Shown here: one piece after another, positions 10,034-16,378 of the stretch
Layout: each line of letters opens with the position of its first letter
Position numbering within the stretch: position 1 is the stretch's first letter
NCBI GenBank assembly: GCA_903869265.1
Contig: CAIPYE010000014.1
Span: 62,001 to 126,000, forward strand
Source of the DNA: an uncultured delta proteobacterium
GTDB lineage: Bacteria > Desulfobacterota > Desulfobulbia > Desulfobulbales > Desulfurivibrionaceae
Length of the DNA stretch: 64,000 bases
Direction of reading: 5' to 3'
The notes under the pieces: model-generated
What the model was told of the DNA's origin: nothing
Database searches by the model: none
What the model saw: only the letters and a program-made list of their open reading frames with translations
Position numbers and translations under genes: made by a program

Positions 10034-10381
10034 GCAGGGTGGGGGGAAAACCCAGACCGTCTCCAACCAAACAGCACCGGGCATTTTTAACGCGAAAATG
10101 AAGACAAAAATCTCAGGCCTTCATCCTTTAATACATAGCACACAGGGCTGGCAAGATTTTTTTCGAAGAACAGGGGAGATAGCGCGGCAGAAGAGGAAAC
10201 GCGCGGCGGGCGGGGGTGGCCGAACAAACGGTGTTAACATTGCTTCGGGTGTCAAAAGTGATGGTCGCCCTGCACAAATATCGGAACAATTGTGCGGGAA
10301 AATTCAAACACGCTGACTGCTACTCCTTGATAGTTTTCAATTTTTTCCTGAAGGGGGATTCATATTTTATGCATTTTTATT

Positions 10382-10410
10382 TTGACAACCGCGCCAGAGT
10401 GCGGTAACAA
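10382..10410 (+). promoter_or_regulatory. Sigma-70 promoter of the porin gene
   Basis: TTGACA (10382-10387), a 17-base spacer, TAACAA (10405-10410). The predicted transcript starts near 10417, inside a 10-bp perfect inverted repeat, and gives a leader of about 200 bases before the ATG at 10618. Confidence 0.6.
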
Positions 10411-10446
10411 AGTACAATTCTTTGTATTTTTATGAGGAATTGTACT
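10411..10446 (+). promoter_or_regulatory. Inverted repeat at the porin transcription start
   Basis: AGTACAATTC (10411-10420) and GAATTGTACT (10437-10446) are perfect 10-bp inverted repeats with a 16-base spacer. The repeat sits directly after the -10 box, so it could be an operator or, if transcribed, a leader hairpin. Confidence 0.5.
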
Positions 10447-10617
10447 GATAGCCGCCAGCTTAAAGCTATCAGCTAAAAATTATTCACAATCTTGCTGCCT
10501 ACCATTCGAGGGGGGAGCATGAACCATAGGGGGCATGTGGACGTCGCATGCCACCGAAGAGGGAGGGGATGGAGTTTTCATCCCGAATTACCAATATTTT
10601 CTTAAGGAGAAAGTGGG

Positions 10618-12384
10618 ATGGTAAAGAAAATTTCTGTATTGGCACTGGCCGGTCTTTTGGCTCTACCTGCCATGGCTTCCGCGGGTGCGGGTGGCGCTGC
10701 TGCCACCGCGGACGTGCAGGCACAGGTGGATGCCCTGACCAAGCAACTCAATGCCCTCAAGGCACAGATGGCGGATATCAAAAACGCCCAGGACGCGAAG
10801 TTCGAGGATTTTGATGCAAAATCCGAAAAATGGGACCTGGCATCCCGCATCCAGTTTTCCGGCGATTTTCGTGCCCGCATGGACTATGTAAGCGCTGACA
10901 CACCGGCGCATTACACCGCGTTGGATGTTGGTCAGGGTTTTTATAATGCCCTCGCCGTTGGTGGTATGTTAAACGCGGATAAATCTATTAATTATGCGAA
11001 CGCGCAGGCATTGGCTGCGAATATGAAGACTTTCACCCCAGCTCAACGCGTAACAATGTTTAGTGGTCTGGGGTTTAACCCAACTCCTGCGATGGACTAT
11101 AACAACGACACCATCTGGACCAATCGCTTCCGTCTGGACATGCGGGCCAAGGCTCTGGAGAATGTCGAGTTCAAGGGCCGGTTGGCCATGTACAAGGCCT
11201 GGGGCATGCAGAACAATCCGGAAGACAATTCCAATAACGGCATGGGCGGCGGGCCTTTCGCCCTGTCCGGCTACATGAGCAACTTTGACGGCGCCACCAC
11301 CCGGACCCCCAGCGACTCCACCCTCAAGGTTGACCGCGCCTTTGTCAACTGGAACGCCATTGGCGGTTCGCCGGTATGGTTCTCCATCGGCCGTCGTCCC
11401 ACCACCGATGGTCCTCCTGCCAACCTGAAGCTCGGTTCCGATGAGCGGATGGCCACCCCCAGTGCGGTTATGGACTATGCCTTTGACGGTATCTCCGTGG
11501 GCTATGCCTACAACAACCTGTTCGGCCTCGCCGACGCCCCTGGCCGGATTCGGGTCTGCTACGGTCGCGGTTTTGAGTCCGGCCCGCAGACCGATAACCT
11601 CCGCACCCTGAACGATGTGGATTTTGCCGGGGTGAGCTGGGACATCTACAAGAAGGGCAACCGCTTCCTCTACCTGCAGTCCTTTGGCGCCTTCAACCTC
11701 TTCAACGTGCCGGACAACGTCAACTTTGGCAACCCGTTGGAGTATGCAGCATGGGTAAGTGACCCCGGCACTCCAGGCACTAGCACTTATGACCCGATGG
11801 ACCCCTCGAAAGACCTGAAGCTGGGCCGGGCCAATCTGGGCAACATCTACCACACCTCCGGTGTGTACATGGACAAGTATCAGGACCTGAACTACTTCCT
11901 GGCCGGAGCCTGGAGCCGGACCCAGGTTGATGGGCAGATGGATGAAATGGGCAACAGCCTGTTGGGTTCCTGGTGGGATACGCCGGAGAACCATAGCGGC
12001 TACAATGTTCATGCTGGCGTGCGTTACGACATCAACGACCGCGGCTTGAAGCTTGGCGCCGAGTACAACCATGGATCCAAGTACTGGATTTCCATGACCC
12101 CTGGCCATGACGATCTGTATGTCTCCAAGCTGGCCACTCGCGGTAACGTGTACGAGGTGTACGGAATCTACGACATCCCGGGCGGCGAGGCCATCTCCAA
12201 GTACGGCAAGGCCTGGATGCGTCTTGGCTTCCAGCATTACGACTATAACTACACCGGCAGCGGCTTTTGGCTGGGAGCTCCCCAGAAGATCGACGAGCTG
12301 GCCATGGATCCTTTGAGTGCCCAGTTCTACACCCCCATCGACAAGATGGACCAGGTGTACCTGACCTTCGAGGCTTCTTTCTAA
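10618..12384 (+). CDS. Outer-membrane beta-barrel protein, DUF3373-like porin
   Basis: 588 residues with a clear signal peptide (MVKKISVLALAGLLALPAMA, cleavage after ASA near 22). A short coiled coil follows at about 31-55 (VQAQVDALTKQLNALKAQM), then a long region of alternating aromatic and polar residues ending in EASF, with the terminal Phe typical of Omp85-dependent barrels. This layout matches the DUF3373 family of outer-membrane proteins in delta- and epsilon-proteobacteria; the coiled coil may trimerise or bind the cell wall. The transported substrate is unknown. A TAAGGAG site lies 8 bases before the ATG, and a long structured leader and strong terminator flank the gene. It is probably highly expressed. 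Confidence 0.8.
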   Translation: MVKKISVLALAGLLALPAMASAGAGGAAATADVQAQVDALTKQLNALKAQMADIKNAQDAKFEDFDAKSEKWDLASRIQFSGDFRARMDYVSADTPAHYTALDVGQGFYNALAVGGMLNADKSINYANAQALAANMKTFTPAQRVTMFSGLGFNPTPAMDYNNDTIWTNRFRLDMRAKALENVEFKGRLAMYKAWGMQNNPEDNSNNGMGGGPFALSGYMSNFDGATTRTPSDSTLKVDRAFVNWNAIGGSPVWFSIGRRPTTDGPPANLKLGSDERMATPSAVMDYAFDGISVGYAYNNLFGLADAPGRIRVCYGRGFESGPQTDNLRTLNDVDFAGVSWDIYKKGNRFLYLQSFGAFNLFNVPDNVNFGNPLEYAAWVSDPGTPGTSTYDPMDPSKDLKLGRANLGNIYHTSGVYMDKYQDLNYFLAGAWSRTQVDGQMDEMGNSLLGSWWDTPENHSGYNVHAGVRYDINDRGLKLGAEYNHGSKYWISMTPGHDDLYVSKLATRGNVYEVYGIYDIPGGEAISKYGKAWMRLGFQHYDYNYTGSGFWLGAPQKIDELAMDPLSAQFYTPIDKMDQVYLTFEASF

Positions 12385-12425
12385 TCCGGTCTCTCGTGTA
12401 GTACTTGTTGTTTCTGTAATAACTG

Positions 12426-12458
12426 AAGAGGGAAGGGCGCAAGCCCTTCCCTCTTTTT
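12426..12458 (+). terminator. Porin gene terminator
   Basis: AGAGGGAAGGG / CCCTTCCCTCT perfect stem with a CGCAAG loop, then T5. Confidence 0.92.
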
Positions 12459-12521
12459 GTTTGGTGTAGTGTGCGATCTGGGGATGTGATGTCGCTATGC
12501 CTGCAAGCATGTAATCTTTGG

Positions 12522-12550
12522 TTGACAACATGTAGTCCACGACTTACATT
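12522..12550 (+). promoter_or_regulatory. Promoter and half-sites of the HigB/HigA-like operon
   Basis: TTGACA (12522-12527), a 17-base spacer, TACATT (12545-12550). Related half-sites CATGTAATC (upstream), CATGTAGTC and GACTTACAT (across the spacer and -10) suggest autoregulation by the antitoxin. The predicted start of transcription coincides with the toxin ATG at 12557, so the toxin message may be leaderless. Confidence 0.6.
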
Positions 12551-12556
12551 ATTTCC

Positions 12557-12847
12557 ATGCTCACGATCAGCGAAGCAGAGAATTTTTCCCGGTGGTTTAC
12601 CGGACTGCGCGACACGATAGCAAAGGCCAGAATCAAGGCGCGACTGCGTTCTGTTGAGATGGGAAATTTCGGCGATTGCAAGCCGATGGGAGAAGGCGTG
12701 TCGGAGATGAGGATTCACTGTGGGCCTGGATATCGCGTGTATTTCGTCCAGCGAGGTCTTGAGGTGGTGATTCTGCTGGCGGGCGGTGACAAAGGAACGC
12801 AGGACAAGGACATCAAGACCGCGTTGAAGCTGGCGCGGCAGGTATAG
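12557..12847 (+). CDS. RelE/ParE-superfamily toxin, HigB-like addiction-module killer
   Basis: 96 residues. The pattern GDCKPMGEGVSEMRIHCGPGYRVYF is characteristic of the Gp49/HigB-like addiction-module killer family (RelE superfamily mRNA interferases), and LLAGGDKGTQDKDIKTA is the family C-terminal block. It should cleave mRNA at the ribosome and be neutralised by the product of the next gene. It is the first gene of a toxin-antitoxin operon and has no Shine-Dalgarno. The antitoxin begins 9 bases after the stop. Confidence 0.9.
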   Translation: MLTISEAENFSRWFTGLRDTIAKARIKARLRSVEMGNFGDCKPMGEGVSEMRIHCGPGYRVYFVQRGLEVVILLAGGDKGTQDKDIKTALKLARQV

Positions 12848-12856
12848 GAGGGAAAA

Positions 12857-13168
12857 ATGGGCACCAAGATCGCTTTGCGTAAATGGGATGTGCTTGATCA
12901 TCTGAAGACAGAAGAGGACATCGAGCTGTACTTTGATGCCTGCGTGGAGGAAGACCCTGGAGACGGCAGCCTGATCCGCGCAGCCCTTGGCGATATCGCT
13001 CGCGCCCGTGGCATGAGCCAACTGGCCCGCGATACCGGTCTGGCGAGGGAAGGGCTGTACAAGGCGCTTTCCGCCGAGGGTAACCCTGAATTCGCCACGG
13101 TGATGAAGGTCATCAAGGCCTTGGGACTGAAGCTGCACGGCCATGCCACCACGACTTCCGCCGCGTAA
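12857..13168 (+). CDS. HigA-like addiction-module antidote protein
   Basis: 103 residues. The C-terminal half is a helix-turn-helix (ARGMSQLARDTGLAREGLYKALS, then the FATVMKVIKALGLKL helix) typical of the antidote family paired with HigB-like killers. The N-terminal ~45 residues should bind the toxin. A strong AGGAGGG site precedes the ATG, in contrast to the toxin gene. It probably also represses the promoter at 12522. Confidence 0.9.
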   Translation: MGTKIALRKWDVLDHLKTEEDIELYFDACVEEDPGDGSLIRAALGDIARARGMSQLARDTGLAREGLYKALSAEGNPEFATVMKVIKALGLKLHGHATTTSAA

Positions 13169-13170
13169 AT

Positions 13171-13485
13171 ATGATTATGGACACCATGCGCGCCAAAAAA
13201 CGCAGGCCCACTCACCCCGGTGAGGTGCTGCGGGAAGATGTTCTGCCAGCTCTGGGGCTGACGCAATTGGAGTTTGCCAATCGTCTTGGCGCATCCCGGC
13301 GAACCGTATCCGAGTTGCTACACGAACGTCGTCCAGTGACTCCGGATATGGCGATCCGGCTGGGAAAGTTGCTGGGCAATGGTCCCGAGATATGGTTGAG
13401 AATGCAACAAACCCTGGACATATGGGAACTGGAACGCGGACAGCGCTACAGCCATATCAAGCCAGTGGAAATGGCAGCTTATTGA
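13171..13485 (+). CDS. higA: HigA-family antitoxin, third gene of the operon
   Basis: 104 residues. PTHPGEVLREDVLPALGLTQ followed by an XRE helix-turn-helix (ANRLGASRRTVSELLHERR) and the GNGPEIWLRMQQTLDIWE block are the HigA/VapI signature. It starts 2 bases after the preceding antidote stop, so it is co-transcribed. Its usual HigB partner (a RelE-type toxin directly upstream) is missing; the nearby toxin belongs to a different subfamily. It may be an orphan antitoxin acting as anti-toxin decoy or regulator. The start could also be the ATG at 13177. Confidence 0.85.
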   Translation: MIMDTMRAKKRRPTHPGEVLREDVLPALGLTQLEFANRLGASRRTVSELLHERRPVTPDMAIRLGKLLGNGPEIWLRMQQTLDIWELERGQRYSHIKPVEMAAY

Positions 13486-13501
13486 CCCGGCGATTAAATA
13501 C

Positions 13502-13534
13502 GTCATGCCCGAATGCTTTCGTCGGGCATCCATC
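13502..13534. repeat. Small palindromic intergenic repeat
   Basis: ATGCCCGA (13505-13512) and TCGGGCAT (13522-13529) form a perfect 8-bp stem within a CGTCATGCCCGA...TCGGGCATCCA unit, which resembles the widespread CGTCATTCCCG-type palindromes found between genes in many proteobacteria. There is no T run, so it is not a canonical terminator. Confidence 0.5.
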
Positions 13535-13573
13535 CCTCTGGACGCCCAGCCCTCACCGCTGCACACCTTGACT

Positions 13574-13606
13574 TTTTGTATTGCCCGTGTTACTTGTAAT
13601 ACAAAA
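13574..13606 (+). promoter_or_regulatory. relBE operator
   Basis: TTTTGTATT (13574-13582) and AATACAAAA (13598-13606) are perfect 9-bp inverted repeats directly after a TTGACT -35-like box (13568-13573) and 10 bases before the relB ATG. A ribbon-helix-helix antitoxin dimer pair could bind here to repress the operon. Confidence 0.6.
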
Positions 13607-13616
13607 GGAGATTGCT

Positions 13617-13841
13617 ATGCTGACCGTTAGACTGCCAGACGACATTGAAGACAGGCTTAATGCTCTTGCCAAGACTACGAATAGGCCAAAGAGTTTTTAT
13701 GTGCGCGAAGCACTTGAAAGGTCCCTTGAGGACATTGAGGACATCTACTTGGCCGAAAAACGGCTTGAAGACCTTCGCGCCGGGAAAAGCAAGACTGTAC
13801 CGCTTGAAGAGATATTGAAACGCTATGGCATGGAAGGTTGA
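13617..13841 (+). CDS. relB: RelB/DinJ-type ribbon-helix-helix antitoxin
   Basis: 74 residues from ATG 13617, with AAAAGGAG 6 bases before it (an earlier in-frame start at 13581 lies in the operator). MLTVRLPDDIEDRLNALAKTT is a ribbon-helix-helix DNA-binding domain, and the C-terminal half (EDIYLAEKRLEDLRAGKSKT) is the toxin-wrapping segment. It overlaps the relE start by 17 bases, indicating translational coupling. Confidence 0.9.
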   Translation: MLTVRLPDDIEDRLNALAKTTNRPKSFYVREALERSLEDIEDIYLAEKRLEDLRAGKSKTVPLEEILKRYGMEG

Positions 13842-14097
13842 ATTCGACACGGTAGCGGAACGCGACCTCGACAGGCTTGACCCCCAATATGCTCGGAAAA
13901 TTCTGAAATTTCTTGCTCAGCGGATCGCCAAGGATGAAGACCCACGCCGGTTTGGCACCCCGTTACGCTCGAATCTTGCTGGACTGTGGAAATATCGCAT
14001 CGAAGACTACCGCCTTATCTGTGAGATTCAAGACGAAAAAATTCTTGTTCTGGTGCTTCACGTTGGGCATAGAAGCACGGTGTATGGAGGACATTAG
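13825..14097 (+). CDS. relE: RelE-type mRNA interferase toxin
   Basis: 90 residues. It starts MAWKVEFDTVAERDLDRLD and contains RFGTPLRSNLAGLWKYRIEDYRLICEI and LVLHVGHRSTVY, the classical RelE core with catalytic Arg and Lys/Tyr candidates. It cleaves mRNA in the ribosomal A site. Its ATG lies within the 3' end of relB, so antitoxin is made first. The gene looks intact. Confidence 0.93.
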   Translation: MAWKVEFDTVAERDLDRLDPQYARKILKFLAQRIAKDEDPRRFGTPLRSNLAGLWKYRIEDYRLICEIQDEKILVLVLHVGHRSTVYGGH

Positions 14098-14139
14098 CTT
14101 TCGGTCGTCTACCCGGATCGAATTCGCATCAAGTTCAAG

Positions 14140-14316
14140 AGGGCGGCCAAAACAGCACTTTGTGGACGTCCACCGGTAGCGGCCCCCGCGTAAGGCGATC
14201 AATATCAGGCTGTCGCAGGTATTCTGGACACCTTCAAGGCGACCGGCAAGGGCTGGCAGACCCGTGTTAACGAAGCCCTGCGCGAATGGCTAAAAAAAAC
14301 ACACAATCCGGCATGA
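14140..14316 (+). pseudogene. Degenerate BrnA-like antitoxin remnant
   Basis: The in-frame end 14212-14316 encodes VAGILDTFKATGKGWQTRVN and then EALREWLKKTHNPA, a typical C-terminus of BrnA-family antitoxins. The immediately upstream sequence encodes RKAINIRLSQ in a different frame (about 14188-14217), and before it PPVAAP in yet another frame, so at least two small indels (one at the C5 run near 14183, one near 14217) break the gene. No start codon or BrnT toxin gene is visible. This looks like a decayed toxin-antitoxin module. Confidence 0.6.
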
Positions 14317-14359
14317 TTGCGACACAATAGCAACCGGTAACGGTTGGAAAAATCACTCT

Positions 14360-14394
14360 TTGCGAAACACCCATGGTATGATAATATGTCATAC
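14360..14394 (+). promoter_or_regulatory. mazEF promoter with operator
   Basis: TTGCGA (14360-14365), a 16-base spacer, TAATAT (14382-14387). The palindrome GTATGA-TAATATG-TCATAC (14376-14394) covers the -10 box, the expected place for autorepression by the MazE-like antitoxin. The leader to ATG 14408 is about 14 bases and contains a good ribosome site. Confidence 0.65.
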
Positions 14395-14407
14395 TGGAGG
14401 TGGCATT

Positions 14408-14650
14408 ATGGGACAGGCAAAGGTAGCAATAACCATGGATGAAATGCTCTTGGCCGAGCTTGACGCACTGGTCAAGAGGCATTTTTTCCCCAATCGTAGC
14501 AGGGCGATACAGATTGCTGTCGCTGAAAAACTGCAACGTCTTGCCAAAAAACGTCTTGCCGCGGAACTGGCCAAATTGGACATGGCGGAAGAGCGCTCTT
14601 TTGCGGAAGAAGGAATGGGGCTGGAGCATGATGCATGGCCCACATATTGA
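14408..14650 (+). CDS. MazE-like ribbon-helix-helix antitoxin
   Basis: 80 residues from ATG 14408, preceded by TGGAGG. MGQAKVAITMDEMLLAELDA and the following FFPNRSRAIQIAVAEKLQ form a ribbon-helix-helix domain. The C-terminal AKLDMAEERSFAEEGM is the acidic helix that usually binds a MazF toxin. It overlaps the toxin gene by 16 bases. Confidence 0.88.
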   Translation: MGQAKVAITMDEMLLAELDALVKRHFFPNRSRAIQIAVAEKLQRLAKKRLAAELAKLDMAEERSFAEEGMGLEHDAWPTY

Positions 14651-14973
14651 GAGGCGAAATCCGTTGGGCTGACCTGAATCCGGTGCGTGGTTCAGAGCAG
14701 GCCGGAACCCGGCCAGTCCTCGTCATCAGTAACGATATTTTCAATGCACGCGCGGGCGTCGTCATTGCCCTGGCTCTTACCAGTCAACCCCAGCGTGCCG
14801 GCTTTCCTCTTACCTTCGAGCTTGAGCATCCTGATCTCCCAAAGAAATCATGGGTTAAAATCAGCCAGATTCGCACCCTTGCCGTGGAGCGCATCGGGGC
14901 GCGGATATGCAGGCTTGCGCCTGAAACCCTTGGTCAGATCGTTGAGGGTTTGAATGAAATAGTTGGAGGTTAG
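14635..14973 (+). CDS. mazF: MazF/PemK-type endoribonuclease toxin
   Basis: 112 residues. GEIRWADLNPVRGSEQAGTR followed by PVLVISND is the MazF N-terminal signature with the conserved G-x-R-P. VKISQIRTLAVERI matches the second conserved block. MazF cleaves single-stranded RNA at short motifs; specificity cannot be read from sequence. It is translationally coupled to the antitoxin gene. Confidence 0.93.
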   Translation: MAHILRGEIRWADLNPVRGSEQAGTRPVLVISNDIFNARAGVVIALALTSQPQRAGFPLTFELEHPDLPKKSWVKISQIRTLAVERIGARICRLAPETLGQIVEGLNEIVGG

Positions 14974-15034
14974 GGTTTCAAAAAGAGAGATATCCCGTGT
15001 TTTTCATGTTGTATCCTGCCATGTTTTTTTGTGA

Positions 15035-15081
15035 TTGCCAAAACCTTGGCCCAAGCTTATAGTGATCATGTGCAGCACATG
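15035..15081 (+). promoter_or_regulatory. Promoter and palindrome of the RHH/coiled-coil pair
   Basis: TTGCCA (15035-15040), a 17-base spacer, TATAGT (15058-15063), then the perfect palindrome CATGTG-CAG-CACATG (15067-15081) at the expected transcription start. This layout is what autoregulated toxin-antitoxin operons show. Confidence 0.55.
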
Positions 15082-15102
15082 TCCATATGATAAGGAGACA
15101 CA

Positions 15103-15381
15103 ATGGCAACCGCAACCGAACGCATACCTGTGTTGGTATCGAGGGAAGAAAAGATCAATCTTGCCCAAAAAGCCAGGCAGTCCCGTGTTTCACTGGGTGA
15201 ATACTTGCGCAGGGCTGCCGCTGCATACCGAACGACAGACGATGATGCGGTGCTTGAAGGGATGATCTCGCAAATGCTCAAAACCACCGAACAGGCAGAG
15301 CACGCCATTGATAATGCCTTGGCGTTGGTTGAGGCATCCAATCAGCGAATTGCCGCCATGGAATCGAACAGGCGAGGATAG
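15103..15381 (+). CDS. Ribbon-helix-helix-like small protein, unknown cassette
   Basis: 92 residues with AAGGAG before the ATG. Residues 8-45 (RIPVLVSREEKINLAQKARQ, then SRVSLGEYLRRAA) fit a CopG/Arc-like ribbon-helix-helix domain. The remainder (about 48-88) is a long amphipathic helix rich in Ala, Glu and Gln, which could oligomerise or contact a partner. It is followed 6 bases later by a small coiled-coil gene. The position directly after mazEF and its own palindromic promoter suggest a regulatory or antitoxin-like role. Not matched to a named family. Confidence 0.65.
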   Translation: MATATERIPVLVSREEKINLAQKARQSRVSLGEYLRRAAAAYRTTDDDAVLEGMISQMLKTTEQAEHAIDNALALVEASNQRIAAMESNRRG

Positions 15382-15387
15382 ATAGCC

Positions 15388-15588
15388 ATGGGCGTTACGG
15401 ACAAAATGTGGGACGCGCTTACCACTGTTATCAAGATGAACGACAAGGTAGAACGGTTGGCCGGAACCGTTGTGGCTCAACAAGCCAAGATAGAAAACCT
15501 GACCGAACGGGTGATCCGTCTTGAAACAACCCTGGAAATCGCCCTTGCGCCGCGGCAATCCCCCTCTCGGCGTGTTGAGAAGCAATAG
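15388..15588 (+). CDS. Small coiled-coil protein, partner of the RHH gene
   Basis: 66 residues. Residues 12-55 show regular heptads (MNDKVERLAGTVVAQQAKIE, then NLTERVIRLETTLEIAL) and predict a single coiled coil; the tail is basic and Pro/Ser-rich (APRQSPSRRVEK). No signal peptide or membrane helix. It begins 6 bases after the RHH stop, so the two are co-transcribed. It could be a toxin, a co-regulator or a structural adaptor; there is no evidence to choose. Confidence 0.6.
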   Translation: MGVTDKMWDALTTVIKMNDKVERLAGTVVAQQAKIENLTERVIRLETTLEIALAPRQSPSRRVEKQ

Positions 15589-15616
15589 AATTTCCCTGCC
15601 ACTATAGCCCCTCTCC

Positions 15617-16339
15617 GTGATTTTTTTCCCTCATCTTCCGACAGTTTCCAGTGCAACCTTTTCGCGCCATGGCGGCGCAAGTGAACCCCCATATCATTCG
15701 CGCAATGTCGGCCTGCATGTTGGCGACGATGAGGTGCGGGTTTTGCGAAACCGGGCGTTGATTAGGGAAGAGCTTGGGCTGGCGCGTCTGGTTTCGGCGC
15801 ACCAGGTGCACGGGAACAGCATTCTCCTTGTGGACTGGCTGCCTAAAACGGATGAAGAGCATGCGGGGTATGACGCCCTCATGACAAACATCCCCGAGGT
15901 CGGCCTGATGATCCAGCAGGCCGATTGCCAGGCAATCATGCTGTATGATCCGGAACACGGGGCTGTGGCCAATATCCATTCCGGCTGGCGGGGCAGCGTG
16001 GCGAACATCATCGCTAAAACCGTGGTCGCCATGACCGCAGCCTACGGGACAAAACCTTCGGCGCTTGTTGCCGGGATCAGCCCATCGTTAGGGCCATGCT
16101 GCGGGGAATTTGTCAACTACCGCAGCGAATTGCCGCTCGCGTTTCATGTCTACCAGACGCAGCCCAATCATTTTGATTTTTGGGCCATCAGCCGCGATCA
16201 ACTTCGCGACACCGGGGTGCGCCTCGAACAGATCGAGATCGCGGGGCGTTGCACGGTCTGCGGTGGGGATTATTTTTCCTATCGCCGCGACAAAGTTACC
16301 GGCCGTTTTGCCTCGGTAATAGGGATGGTTATTAGCTGA
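15617..16339 (+). CDS. pgeF: Laccase-domain (YfiH/PgeF-like) protein
   Basis: 240 residues from GTG 15617. The conserved HQVHG (near 62), GYDALMTN, ADCQAIMLYDP, HSGWRGSVANI and GISPSLGPCCGEF blocks identify the multicopper-polyphenol-oxidase-like YfiH family. Members have purine nucleoside phosphorylase/adenosine deaminase activity with a zinc site, and PgeF edits peptidoglycan by correcting L-Ser misincorporation. No strong Shine-Dalgarno is visible. The stop codon lies inside a palindromic repeat (16332-16367). Confidence 0.92.
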   Translation: MIFFPHLPTVSSATFSRHGGASEPPYHSRNVGLHVGDDEVRVLRNRALIREELGLARLVSAHQVHGNSILLVDWLPKTDEEHAGYDALMTNIPEVGLMIQQADCQAIMLYDPEHGAVANIHSGWRGSVANIIAKTVVAMTAAYGTKPSALVAGISPSLGPCCGEFVNYRSELPLAFHVYQTQPNHFDFWAISRDQLRDTGVRLEQIEIAGRCTVCGGDYFSYRRDKVTGRFASVIGMVIS

Positions 16340-16367
16340 TAGCCTTTAGGAGTCAGCTGTCAGCTAA
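16332..16367. repeat. Palindromic GCTGATAGC-type repeat before the four-helix-bundle gene
   Basis: TTAGCTGATAGC (16332-16343) and GCTGTCAGCTAA (16356-16367) are 12-base inverted repeats with one mismatch. Related sequence (CTGATAGC ... GCTATCAGCTAAAA) lies at 10445-10476 in the porin leader, and AGCTGTCGGCTGATC at the 3' end of the four-helix-bundle gene (about 16739-16753). Confidence 0.6.
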
Positions 16368-16378
16368 AAGGAGGGGCG

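Larger units (their letters stand above)
9988..10617. other. 630-base intergenic region between glyQ and the porin gene
   Basis: No credible gene. It contains, in order: a CCCCTCC/GGAGGGG hairpin (10013-10033) in a sequence like common intergenic palindromes; about 350 bases with no structure I recognise; a near-consensus sigma-70 promoter (10382-10410); and a ~200-base leader with at least four hairpins: 10411-10446, 10445-10472, 10532-10552 and 10566-10584. Confidence 0.6.

Noticed and set aside
8578-10101. A 507-codon plus-strand frame running through the acidic-protein gene, selC and glyQ antisense
   Set aside because: It crosses a tRNA gene and is antisense to glyQ, so it is not credible as a protein.
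10216-10407. Short plus-strand frame of 63 codons in the porin upstream region
   Set aside because: It overlaps the porin promoter, has no ribosome site and an unconvincing composition.
10969-12540. A 523-codon open frame antisense to the porin gene
   Set aside because: Composition (His/Gly/Val-rich, no domain) is typical of antisense frames; the plus-strand gene has signal peptide, promoter and terminator.
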